From: Peptococcaceae bacterium CEB3
GTDB lineage: Bacteria > Bacillota > Desulfitobacteriia > Desulfitobacteriales > Desulfitobacteriaceae
NCBI GenBank assembly: GCA_001029295.1
Contig: LDXJ01000062.1
Coordinates: forward strand, 1-64,000
DNA: 64,000 nucleotides
Direction: 5' to 3'
Shown here: positions 43,671-51,929 of the stretch, one piece after another
Layout of the letters: every line of letters begins with the position of its first letter
How positions within the stretch are numbered: position 1 is the first letter of the stretch
The notes under the pieces: model-generated
The model's database searches: none
What the model saw: only the letters and a program-made list of their open reading frames with translations
Told to the model about the DNA's origin: nothing
Translations under genes and position numbers: made by a program

Positions 43671-45925
43671 AACCAGTGTTTAGGCCTCCGGCCTTGTTGG
43701 ATAAGTTCGTCCCCAGCACCCTGTGGCGGCGTGTGATCGCTTTGGCGGTGTACTTCCTGGTGTTTACGGTTCTGCTTTCGTCCGGACTTTTTGTGACCAA
43801 AGTCAACATTAAGGTCGGCGAACCGAGTCCGGCCACTATTTCGGCTCCTTGGGCCATGGACGTGAAAGATATGGACCGCTACCGCCAGGATCAGGCGGCG
43901 GCGGAAAAAGCGACTCCTCCCGTCTACAAACCGGATGACAGTTATTTGGGCGGGCTGGCCAACGACTTGGACCAAGCGTTCGGTGCCCTGCGCTCGGCTC
44001 TTGCTTCCGGGACGGATTCCGCCGCTAAAGCCGCGCACCTGCGCCAAACCCCGCCCTTCACCGCTCTGCCAGAGGGAGTATTGGTGACCCTGGTCAGTAC
44101 CAAGGCCGACAGCTCGAACAGTACGGAGCAGACGGCCAATCAAATCATCTTGGGCGATGCCCGTAATCTCCAATACGGAGCCCGCACGGAGGGCGATGTC
44201 GGGCCCTTGCGTGACCGGATGAAGCAGGATATCAACCAAAGTGCGCTCACGGACGAAATGAAGGTGTTTCTCCAGGCATTTGTCGACTACAGGGTGACCC
44301 AGCCGACCCTGGTGAAAGACAAAGAGGCGACGGCGCAGCTGGCCAAGGAAAACGCGGATAAAATCAATATCCAAAACTACATTGTGCACTACCAAGCCAA
44401 CCAAAAAATAATCGGGGTTGGGGAAATTGTCGACAACAAGACGTTCCAGGTCTTGGAAGCCTATGGATTCGTCAACAGCAATTCCGCCTGGCGCTTGGTC
44501 GGCGGGATAGCGGTTATCGTCTTACTGGGGATGGGGGCGCTCTTGGCCTTTGCTTATCAATATAAACCGCAGATTTTCGCTTCCACACGCAAGCTGGTCC
44601 TCGTCGGTTTAACGATGGCTTTAGTTCTGTCCATCGCCAAGGGAATCAATGCTCTGAATTTGGGCGCCCAATATAGTTCTCTGACCGGATTGCTCATTCC
44701 GGTAGCTTGGGCCACCACAGCCGTGGCGATTCTGGCGGATGCCGAACTGGGGGTCGTCGTGGCTCTGGTGCTGGCCGTGTTTGTGGCCGTCCTGGTGGAC
44801 CCGCGTTTGGAGACAGCCGTGGGTCTTCAGGTCGGTTTAGTGGCCCTTTTCGGTGGAGTGACCGGCGTACACAGTGTATCCCGCTTGAGCCAGCGATCGG
44901 ATTTGGCGCGGGCGGGCCTGTTCGTGTCGGCGGTCAATGTCCTGGTCGTGAGCGGAATCGACTTAATGTCAGGCGCGCAGCTGACGGTTTGGGCGGTGGG
45001 CCTGATTCTGGCCGTGGTGAACGGGATTGCTTCTTCCGTCTTAACAGTGGGAACTTTGCATTGGTTCGAATCGGGTTTTCAGATTACATCGGCGGTGCGG
45101 CTGCTGGAGCTGTCCAATCCGAACAGGCCGCTTCTGAAGAGGCTTCTGGTCGAAGCTCCCGGAACCTATCATCACAGTATCTTAGTAGGCAACCTGGCGG
45201 AGGCGGCGGCCGAAGAGATTCATGCCGATGCCACCCTGGTCCGGGTGGGTTCCATGTATCACGATATCGGAAAGTTAAAGCGGCCCTATTTTTTTATCGA
45301 GAACCAATTTGCCCAGGACAATCCCCACGACAAGATTGCTCCCACCTTAAGTTCCTTGATCATAACCTCTCATGTGAAAGACGGTCTGGAACTGGCCAGG
45401 GAGGACAAGCTCCCCGAGCCGGTGACGAACATTATCAGCCAGCATCACGGGGATTCTATAGTCACCTTTTTTTATCACAAGGCACTCGAAGAGAACGAAG
45501 AAGTCCCCGAGGAAGCCTTCCGATACGACGCGCCCAGGCCCCAGAGCAAGGAGGCGGCTCTCGTCTGCCTGGCGGACAGTGTGGAGGCGGCGGTCCGTTC
45601 CCTGCGCCAGCCTACCCCCGGGAGGATAGAGGGGCTGGTCAGAAAGATTATTAAAGAGAAATTTAATGATGATCAACTGGACCAATGTGATTTAACTTTC
45701 CGTGATCTCGACCGCATTGCCATGGCGTTTGTGCGGGTCTTGAGCGGCATTTTCCATTCGCGGGTTGAATACCCCGAACTGCCGGCCGCGAAAGGGGGCT
45801 CGTCCGAAGGGGCGAAGCGGGCCAATCAGGCCACGAAACAGGCCGAGAAGCCGCCGGCGGAGAAAGCGGCAGACAAGAGGACCGAGCAGACACCGGAGGT
45901 CAAGCCCGGGGAGACACCGGAATGA
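43667..45925 (+). CDS. pgpH: Cyclic-di-AMP phosphodiesterase PgpH (YqfF), 7TM-HD type
   Basis: A 752-residue protein with a signal anchor (about 22-45), an extracytoplasmic 7TMR-HDED domain, seven membrane segments (about 280-480), and a cytosolic HD domain. The HD motif is YHHSILVGNLAEAAAEEI with MYHDIGKLKRP. The tail is rich in K, E, P and A. PgpH degrades c-di-AMP to pApA. TTG 43667 overlaps the phoH stop; AAAGGAAGG precedes it. The phoH-pgpH-ybeY order is standard. Confidence 0.95.
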   Translation: MKPVFRPPALLDKFVPSTLWRRVIALAVYFLVFTVLLSSGLFVTKVNIKVGEPSPATISAPWAMDVKDMDRYRQDQAAAEKATPPVYKPDDSYLGGLANDLDQAFGALRSALASGTDSAAKAAHLRQTPPFTALPEGVLVTLVSTKADSSNSTEQTANQIILGDARNLQYGARTEGDVGPLRDRMKQDINQSALTDEMKVFLQAFVDYRVTQPTLVKDKEATAQLAKENADKINIQNYIVHYQANQKIIGVGEIVDNKTFQVLEAYGFVNSNSAWRLVGGIAVIVLLGMGALLAFAYQYKPQIFASTRKLVLVGLTMALVLSIAKGINALNLGAQYSSLTGLLIPVAWATTAVAILADAELGVVVALVLAVFVAVLVDPRLETAVGLQVGLVALFGGVTGVHSVSRLSQRSDLARAGLFVSAVNVLVVSGIDLMSGAQLTVWAVGLILAVVNGIASSVLTVGTLHWFESGFQITSAVRLLELSNPNRPLLKRLLVEAPGTYHHSILVGNLAEAAAEEIHADATLVRVGSMYHDIGKLKRPYFFIENQFAQDNPHDKIAPTLSSLIITSHVKDGLELAREDKLPEPVTNIISQHHGDSIVTFFYHKALEENEEVPEEAFRYDAPRPQSKEAALVCLADSVEAAVRSLRQPTPGRIEGLVRKIIKEKFNDDQLDQCDLTFRDLDRIAMAFVRVLSGIFHSRVEYPELPAAKGGSSEGAKRANQATKQAEKPPAEKAADKRTEQTPEVKPGETPE

Positions 45926-45960
45926 GTTGCGTGTAATTAGGTGAAGCGGAGTGAAAAAAT

Positions 45961-46440
45961 ATGCTGACTTTGGATATTCTCTGGGAAGAATCGTCCATTT
46001 CGGAACAAGGACGGGAGGAGTTGGGGCTTCGGATTGAACAGGGCATCCGGGCGGCTCTGCGAGCGGGGACCGGGCCTGAGGAAGCGGAAATTAGTTTGAC
46101 CCTCACGGATGACGCCGGGATCCGCGCTTTGAACAGAGAATACAGGCATCTTGACCGTCCTACGGATGTACTGTCGTTTGCCTTGCGGGAACGGGATGAT
46201 GAGGAACCGGAAGTGTTGGATTTCGAGGATGAGATGCTGGGTGACATCGTGATCTCGGTCGAGCGCGCTCGGGCTCAGGCTGACGAATACGGCCATCCTT
46301 TCCTGAGGGAGATCGTTTATCTGGTCGTGCATGGGACACTGCACCTTTTGGGATATGACCATGTGGAAGAGGCCGGAAAATCGGCCATGCGCGCCAAGGA
46401 AGAGGAAGCCATGGCCTTGCTGAATTTGAGCCGAAACTAG
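45961..46440 (+). CDS. ybeY: rRNA maturation factor/endoribonuclease YbeY
   Basis: A 159-residue YbeY. The zinc-binding [11 protein letters not shown] motif gives H124, H128 and H134. It is needed for 16S rRNA 3'-end processing and ribosome quality control. Start ATG 45961 is 35 bases after pgpH with a weak site (AGCGGAGTG). Confidence 0.96.
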   Translation: MLTLDILWEESSISEQGREELGLRIEQGIRAALRAGTGPEEAEISLTLTDDAGIRALNREYRHLDRPTDVLSFALRERDDEEPEVLDFEDEMLGDIVISVERARAQADEYGHPFLREIVYLVVHGTLHLLGYDHVEEAGKSAMRAKEEEAMALLNLSRN

Positions 46441-46459
46441 GTGAAGGGGCAGATAGCGG

Positions 46460-46837
46460 ATGGAAAAGATCCACTACAGAGGTTTTTGGCGCAGTCTTAA
46501 CCAGGCTTGGCGAGGTCTGCATTATGTTTGGAAAACGGAAGGGCATATGCAGTTTCACGCCTTCGCCGGGGTCTTGGTTTTAGTGGGGGCTTGGTGGTTA
46601 AAATTGGCCCGCTGGGAGTGGCTGCTGCTGTTCTACGCCATTGGCTCCGTCTTCCTGAGCGAAGTTCTGAACACGGCGGTTGAACTGGTCGTGGATTTGG
46701 TTCAGCCGAATTTTCACCCTTTGGCCGGTATGGCTAAGGATGTGGCTGCCGGCGCGGTACTGGTTACGGTCATTCAGGCTGTCGTCATTGGCATCGGGCT
46801 TTTTTGGCTCCCATTGTGGCACTGGATCGGGGGATAA
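46460..46837 (+). CDS. dgkA: Diacylglycerol/undecaprenol kinase
   Basis: A 125-residue small membrane kinase. The DgkA signature is EVLNTAVELVVDLVQPNFHP, followed by AGMAKDVAAGAVLVTVI; three membrane segments are visible. In Gram-positive bacteria members phosphorylate undecaprenol. It lies 20 bases after ybeY in the usual order. Confidence 0.94.
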   Translation: MEKIHYRGFWRSLNQAWRGLHYVWKTEGHMQFHAFAGVLVLVGAWWLKLARWEWLLLFYAIGSVFLSEVLNTAVELVVDLVQPNFHPLAGMAKDVAAGAVLVTVIQAVVIGIGLFWLPLWHWIGG

Positions 46838-46886
46838 GTGCCGCGGGATCGGCGGATAGGGGCAACGAATCGGAGGATAGAGAAAT

Positions 46887-47312
46887 ATGTGTAAGGAATT
46901 GGCTTTTAGGGAAGGATCTCTGGCGAAAGAAGAGATCGAAGAATTGATTCAAAAAGCTCAAGAGGCTTATCAGCGCTCCTACGTTCCTTATTCGCATTAT
47001 CCGGTCGGGGCGGCGGCCCTCTTTTCAGAAGTTTTTTCCGGTTGCAATGTGGAGAACGCCAGTTTTGGACTCACCCTTTGCGCGGAACGCAATGCTATTT
47101 TCCGGGGAATTGCGGCCGGAGAACGTTCCTTGCGGGCCGTAGCGGTCGCCGTCCCGGGGGAGGCGTTTCCATCACCCTGCGGGGCCTGCCGACAGGTTAT
47201 GCGGGAATTTGCCGAAGATTGCCCGGTTATTTTAATTAACGGCCAAGGGAAAACCAAATACATTTCTTTAAAAGAGCTTTTACCGGAGTCATTCGGGCCG
47301 GATTCTCTTTAG
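46887..47312 (+). CDS. cdd: Cytidine deaminase
   Basis: A 141-residue homotetrameric-type cytidine deaminase. Zinc ligands C65, C98 and C101 stand in LCAERNA and SPCGACRQV; E67 is the catalytic acid. It deaminates cytidine and deoxycytidine in pyrimidine salvage. It stands between dgkA and era, a typical place. Confidence 0.96.
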   Translation: MCKELAFREGSLAKEEIEELIQKAQEAYQRSYVPYSHYPVGAAALFSEVFSGCNVENASFGLTLCAERNAIFRGIAAGERSLRAVAVAVPGEAFPSPCGACRQVMREFAEDCPVILINGQGKTKYISLKELLPESFGPDSL

Positions 47313-47420
47313 CTTAAAATTCGGCGTTCTCTGACTTTTTCACATCCGGGCTTCCGGTCTGGGGCCGGCGGCCTTTCCGGCCTCTGATCTGCGGTCTGCA
47401 CTTTGTAAGGTGGGATTTAT

Positions 47421-48323
47421 TTGCAAGCTTCGCCACAAGAACGAGATTTTCATTCGGGTTTTGTTACTGTGATCGGCCGACCGAACGCCGGCAAGTCTAC
47501 GCTTCTCAATCACCTCTTGGGCCAGAAAGTCCTGATCATGTCTGAGAAACCGCAGACGACGCGCAATCGGATTCAGTGTATCGTTACGGAAGAGCGCGGC
47601 CAGATTGTGTTTCTCGACACGCCGGGGATTCACAAACCGAAGCATAAGTTGGGTGAATATATGCTGGGGGCGGCCAAAGAAGCGCTGACGGACGCGGATA
47701 TCATCCTCTATATGGTGGATGCGGCCGTCGAGTATGGCGGCGGAGAGGAGTACGTGATGGGGCTCATTCGTGGGACGCATACTCCGTGCATCCTAGCTCT
47801 GAATAAAGTGGACCTATTGAACCGAGAACGTCTCATGCGGCAGGTTCGCAAGTATTCTGCCCTGATGGATTTCCTGGCGGTGGTGCCGGTTTCCGCACTC
47901 ACCGGGGAAAATACGGATGAACTTTTGCGGGTTATCCTCGATGCTCTTCCTCCCGGTCCAAAATACTACCCGGAGGATGAGGTCACAGATCAGCCGGAGA
48001 GGTTTATCATTGCCGAACTCATCCGAGAGAAGGTTTTGCAGCTGACGCGTGACGAGGTGCCTCACTCTATCGCGGTTATGGTGGAAGAGGTCGAGGAGAA
48101 AAAGAGCCTGACCAAGATCCGAGCGACCATCATGGTGGAACGGGATTCCCAAAAGGGGATCATTATCGGTCAGGGAGGCCGGCTGCTCAAGGAAATTGGG
48201 AGTTTGGCCAGGCACGATATCGAGATCCTGCTGGACGGTAAGGTTTTTTTGGAACTTTGGGTCAAGGTCAAAAAGGATTGGCGCAATCGTTCCGATACTC
48301 TCAACCGGCTGGGCTATGAGTGA
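47421..48323 (+). CDS. era: GTPase Era
   Basis: Era is a ribosome-assembly GTPase that binds 16S rRNA near its 3' end. The 300-residue protein has G1 GRPNAGKST (19-27), G2 with TTRNRIQ, G3 DTPGIHKPK, G4 NKVD and a C-terminal KH domain with GQGGRLLKEIG. Start TTG 47421 has AAGGTGGG before it. Confidence 0.97.
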   Translation: MQASPQERDFHSGFVTVIGRPNAGKSTLLNHLLGQKVLIMSEKPQTTRNRIQCIVTEERGQIVFLDTPGIHKPKHKLGEYMLGAAKEALTDADIILYMVDAAVEYGGGEEYVMGLIRGTHTPCILALNKVDLLNRERLMRQVRKYSALMDFLAVVPVSALTGENTDELLRVILDALPPGPKYYPEDEVTDQPERFIIAELIREKVLQLTRDEVPHSIAVMVEEVEEKKSLTKIRATIMVERDSQKGIIIGQGGRLLKEIGSLARHDIEILLDGKVFLELWVKVKKDWRNRSDTLNRLGYE

Positions 48324-48382
48324 ACGGAGAATATGAGTGAACGGAGAATATGAGTGAGCGGTGAATATAAGGGGGAAGAGTA

Positions 48383-49027
48383 ATGAATTTGGCGGATCGA
48401 ATTGAACATACCCTTTTGAAAGCGGAGGCGACGGAGAGGGATATCGTAAACCTCTGCCACGAGGCAAAAAACTATAAATTTCAAGCCGTGTGCGTTAATC
48501 CGGCCTATGTACAGATGGCGGCCAAGCTCCTGCATGGCACGGGGGTCAGGGTGGCGGCGGTCCTGGGTTTTCCTTTGGGAGCCACATGTACCGAAGTAAA
48601 AGTACAGGAGGCCTTTATTGCTAAAGCCCACGGGGCCAGAGAGGTGGATATGGTCATGAACCTGGGTTGGGCCAAGTCCGGTAATTGGACGGCGGTCGAA
48701 CGGGACATAACCCGGGTGGTGGAAGCGGCCCACAGTTGCGGCCTGAGCATTAAAGTGATCATTGAAACCGCCTCTCTCAGCGAAGAGGAAAAGGAGAAGG
48801 CAGCCCAAATTGTGAAGCGCGCGGGAGCCGATTTTATCAAGACGTCGACCGGGTTTGGCGCGGGCGGAGCTACAGTGGAAGATGTCCGCAAGCTCAAGGC
48901 CTGGGTTGGACCTGACGTTAAAGTGAAGGCGGCAGGCGGGATTCGCACCCGAGGATTTGCCGAGGAACTGGTGGCGGCGGGGGCGGATCGTCTCGGCACC
49001 AGTGCCGGGCCGTCTCTGGTGGGGTGA
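48383..49027 (+). CDS. deoC: Deoxyribose-phosphate aldolase
   Basis: DeoC splits deoxyribose 5-phosphate to glyceraldehyde 3-phosphate and acetaldehyde. The 214-residue class I aldolase has Schiff-base K153 in DFIKTSTGF and the second lysine K182 in VKAAGGIR. With cdd nearby it fits nucleoside salvage. GGGGGAAG precedes ATG 48383. The 40 bases before it hold a short direct repeat (GTGAACGGAGAATATGA, twice). Confidence 0.97.
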   Translation: MNLADRIEHTLLKAEATERDIVNLCHEAKNYKFQAVCVNPAYVQMAAKLLHGTGVRVAAVLGFPLGATCTEVKVQEAFIAKAHGAREVDMVMNLGWAKSGNWTAVERDITRVVEAAHSCGLSIKVIIETASLSEEEKEKAAQIVKRAGADFIKTSTGFGAGGATVEDVRKLKAWVGPDVKVKAAGGIRTRGFAEELVAAGADRLGTSAGPSLVG

Positions 49028-49029
49028 GT

Positions 49030-49260
49030 ACATTAACCCTCGCCCCAGGATACTCACTATTTAATGCTGAAGCTGGGGCGGCTTGTTAAGCCCGTATTAG
49101 AGGTTTACATTAACCCGTACCCCAGGGTGCTCACTATTTAATGCTGAAGCTGGGGCGGGCTCACTGAAATGATGCATATTAGAGATCCACATTAAAGGCT
49201 TGGGTGAGCCTACATTAACCCGTACCCCAGGATGCTCACCATTTAATGCTGAAGCCCGGG
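49030..49260 (+). repeat. Three copies of a 50-bp palindromic repeat
   Basis: Copies at 49030-49080, 49107-49157 and 49212-49260 share ACATTAACCC, CCCCAGGATGCTCAC and ATTTAATGCTGAAGC. In the first copy CGCCCCAG pairs exactly with CTGGGGCG at its two ends, the second keeps CCCCAG/CTGGGG, and the third is degenerate. No reading frame crosses the block. I cannot assign it to a named repeat family. Confidence 0.92.
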
Positions 49261-49327
49261 TGAATACTGAAAGATCTGGCAGAAGTTTGCATACAATCCC
49301 AACCGGGAAGGAAGACTAAGAAGGGTC

Positions 49328-50110
49328 GTGGGGAGCGTGTCCGTTTATCAGGCGGATGCTATTGTGATCCGCAGCCGGGAGTACGGAGAATCAGATCGGC
49401 TGCTCACTCTGTTTTCTCGGGAACAGGGGAAGCTTCAGGCCATAGCCAAGGGGGTCAGAAAGCCCAAGAGCCGTCAGCGCGCGGGGGCTCAGCTTTTCAC
49501 TTACGCGGATTACCTGCTGTACAAGGGGCATACGCTCGACACGGTTAACGAAGCCAGTCCACGCGAAAGCTTTCCTCATCTGTGGAATGACTTTGAGCGG
49601 AGTTTGGCGGCGACAGCTATGGCTGAGCTTTTGGATGCGGCGACCCTTCCCGGACAGCCTCATCCGGAATTATTCACCCTCACCCTGACCGGTTTTTTCC
49701 TTCTGGAACATTACTCCCCCTTTCTCATGCAAGGCGCCTACGCTCTTCGACTCCTGCACATTCTCGGTTATCATCCGCGTCTTGAGAACTGTGCCGAATG
49801 CGGGGCAAAAGTGGAAGGAAGCCGTATCTTCTTCAGCCCGGTTGCGGGAGGCATTGTCTGTTCACATTGCCGGGGCGCGTATTCCGGGCGCTGGGTGGCC
49901 GCGGGCAGTCTCGCCTTTATGAGGCAGCTTCTCTACCGGGAAATGGACAAACTCGATCGCCTGCGCTGGAATTCTTCTTTGCGGGACGAGGTCCTGGCTG
50001 CCACGGAATTTTATTGTGAGCAGAAGTTTGAGCGAAGGCTGCGGTCTTGGCAGATGAGGGACCTGAGCTGCGGCAGTGGGAGCGACTACGGCCGCGAGAG
50101 CGATAAGTAA
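49328..50110 (+). CDS. recO: DNA repair protein RecO
   Basis: RecO helps load RecA at gaps together with RecF and RecR. The 260-residue protein starts with an OB fold (YQADAIVIRSREYGESDRLL) and has a four-cysteine zinc site (CAECGAK ... CSHCRG) in the C-terminal domain. Start is uncertain: GTG 49328 is in frame, but AAGAAGGG serves GTG 49337 better. Confidence 0.95.
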   Translation: MGSVSVYQADAIVIRSREYGESDRLLTLFSREQGKLQAIAKGVRKPKSRQRAGAQLFTYADYLLYKGHTLDTVNEASPRESFPHLWNDFERSLAATAMAELLDAATLPGQPHPELFTLTLTGFFLLEHYSPFLMQGAYALRLLHILGYHPRLENCAECGAKVEGSRIFFSPVAGGIVCSHCRGAYSGRWVAAGSLAFMRQLLYREMDKLDRLRWNSSLRDEVLAATEFYCEQKFERRLRSWQMRDLSCGSGSDYGRESDK

Positions 50111-50138
50111 TACTGAGGCGGGAAAGAAGGGCGGGACG

Positions 50139-50588
50139 ATGAGCGAAAAGCTGTGGACAGAATTGGAAAAGATTGATATTCTCAGGGAACGCATGGGTCT
50201 GGACTATGAGCAAGCCAGAACGGCCCTGGCCGAAGCCGGGGGGGATGTCGTCAGAGCCCTAGCCTTGGTGGAAAGGGGCGAGAGCAATATGACGGAGGGC
50301 ACGGAGCGCGAAAGCGGCGACATGTGGACAGGACTGAAGCATAAATTTAAGCAGTTGAAGCAGGCCAGACTCAACGTTAAGCACGACGAGAAGACCGTCT
50401 TCAGCGTATCCGTACCCGTGGGCTTACTCCTGGCCTACGGTGTGCTGAGACGTCCGGGCCTGAGGATGCTGGGAGTTGCCGGTTTGGCAGTGGCGGCTTT
50501 CCGGCACTATTCCCTGGAGATGGACCCGGCCGAGGAACAGCGGAGGGAGGATTCCGGCGACTGGGAGGGGGCGGAATTCAGAGTCTAG
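50139..50588 (+). CDS. UBA-like plus DUF4342 domain protein
   Basis: A 149-residue protein. Residues about 8-45 (LEKIDILRERMGLDYEQARTALAEAGGDVVRAL) look like a UBA-like three-helix domain; the second half (VKHDEKTVFSVSVPVGLLLAYG) matches DUF4342, with one membrane-like segment. Function is unknown. It lies between recO and the glyQS leader, a place where relatives also carry it. Confidence 0.82.
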   Translation: MSEKLWTELEKIDILRERMGLDYEQARTALAEAGGDVVRALALVERGESNMTEGTERESGDMWTGLKHKFKQLKQARLNVKHDEKTVFSVSVPVGLLLAYGVLRRPGLRMLGVAGLAVAAFRHYSLEMDPAEEQRREDSGDWEGAEFRV

Positions 50589-50617
50589 AGCGCCGGGTCA
50601 AGCGGAGGCAGTAAAAA

Positions 50618-50646
50618 TTGACAGGCGGCCGCGGACCCATTATAAT
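50618..50646 (+). promoter_or_regulatory. Consensus sigma-A promoter of glyQS
   Basis: TTGACA (50618-50623) and TATAAT (50641-50646) match consensus exactly, with a 17-base spacer. Confidence 0.95.
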
Positions 50647-50652
50647 GTTTGT

Positions 50653-50876
50653 AAGTTTTTAAACTGTATCCTAACGCGATGATGAGACGAAAAACCGTGG
50701 ATTGTCCGAGAGAGAGTCCGGGAGGGTGGAAGCCGGATGGAAGAAGCGGTTGGGGCAGCTCAGAGCGTCGGCCAATGAAGGTGGGTCCATTTGGGGACCA
50801 AACAGGGTGGAACCGCGGGAGTGAACTCCCGTCCCTGCAGCTTGGACTGCGGGGGCGGGAGCTTTTTGGTTTTTTC
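50653..50876 (+). promoter_or_regulatory. T-box leader controlling glyQS
   Basis: The T-box AGGGTGGAACCGCG (50804-50817) is followed by a long GC-rich terminator stem (CTCCCG...CGGGAG) and CTTTTTGG. GAGAGAGAGT near 50709 is the probable AGAG box. Uncharged tRNA-Gly should give read-through to glyQ. The specifier was not fixed. Confidence 0.92.
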
Positions 50877-50937
50877 CTCGATGTTCAACTTTAGGAAAGA
50901 GTTCACTGGTGAGTATTATTTGAGGGGGTCAACGTCT

Positions 50938-51807
50938 GTGAAATTTCAAGACATCATTCTCACCCTAAACCAATTTTGGGGCGAACAGGGCTGTATCATC
51001 GCTCAGCCCTATGACGTGGAAAAAGGTGCCGGCACCATGAACCCGGCTACCTTTCTCCGCGCCCTGGGCCCCGAACCGTGGCATGTCGCCTATGTGGAAC
51101 CTTCCCGACGGCCCACGGACGGGCGTTACGGGGAAAATCCCAACCGGTTGCAGCATTATTTCCAATACCAGGTAATCCTGAAACCGTCGCCCGACAATGT
51201 CCAGGACCTCTACCTGGCGAGCCTTGAACGCCTCGGCATTCAAGCCAAGGAGCACGACATCCGCTTTGTGGAAGACAATTGGGAAGCTCCTACCTTAGGG
51301 GCTTGGGGCTTGGGCTGGGAAGTCTGGCTCGACGGGATGGAGGTGACTCAGTTCACTTATTTTCAGCAATGCGGGGGAATTGATTGCAAGCCGGTCAGTG
51401 CCGAAATAACGTACGGTCTGGAACGCCTGGCCATGTTTATTCAAAACAAGGAGAGCGTTTATGACATCGAGTGGGTGGGGGATGTCAGTTACGGAGACAT
51501 TTACCTGCAGAACGAGATCGACTATTCCCATTACAATTTTGAAGCGGCGGACACGTCCGCTCTGCAGACATGGTTTGACATGTATGAAAAAGAAGCCGCT
51601 CAGACGGTGGAACGCGGCCTGGTGGTGCCCGCCTATGATTATGTCCTGAAATGTTCGCATACGTTTAACCTGCTGGAGGCCCGGGGCGCCGTCAGTGTCA
51701 CGGAACGTACGACCTATATAGGGAGAGTACGGGCTTTGGCCCGCCGGTGCGCGGCCGCTTATGTCGAACAAAGGGAGAAATTGGGCTACCCCCTGCTTAA
51801 AGGGTAG
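50938..51807 (+). CDS. glyQ: Glycyl-tRNA synthetase alpha subunit
   Basis: The catalytic alpha chain of the bacterial heterotetrameric synthetase, 289 residues. [19 protein letters not shown] opens the family, followed by [21 protein letters not shown] and [19 protein letters not shown] (class II motifs). GTG 50938 has GAGGGGGTC before it; upstream ATG frames fall in the leader. Confidence 0.97.
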   Translation: MKFQDIILTLNQFWGEQGCIIAQPYDVEKGAGTMNPATFLRALGPEPWHVAYVEPSRRPTDGRYGENPNRLQHYFQYQVILKPSPDNVQDLYLASLERLGIQAKEHDIRFVEDNWEAPTLGAWGLGWEVWLDGMEVTQFTYFQQCGGIDCKPVSAEITYGLERLAMFIQNKESVYDIEWVGDVSYGDIYLQNEIDYSHYNFEAADTSALQTWFDMYEKEAAQTVERGLVVPAYDYVLKCSHTFNLLEARGAVSVTERTTYIGRVRALARRCAAAYVEQREKLGYPLLKG

Positions 51808-51929
51808 TGCTGAGAGCCAAGCCTTGCATGTCGACGCTGATAAAGGGGAAGCTGTGCTTCTTCGTGTCGAAGGGAGACAGGGAGCGTTAGGTGGGCGTTC
51901 GGACTGAGATTTTTGGAGGGTTGAAAGAA

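Noticed and set aside
49030-49260. CRISPR array from three 50-bp repeats
   Set aside because: Spacings are 26 and 54 bases, repeats diverge at one end, and no cas genes are present.
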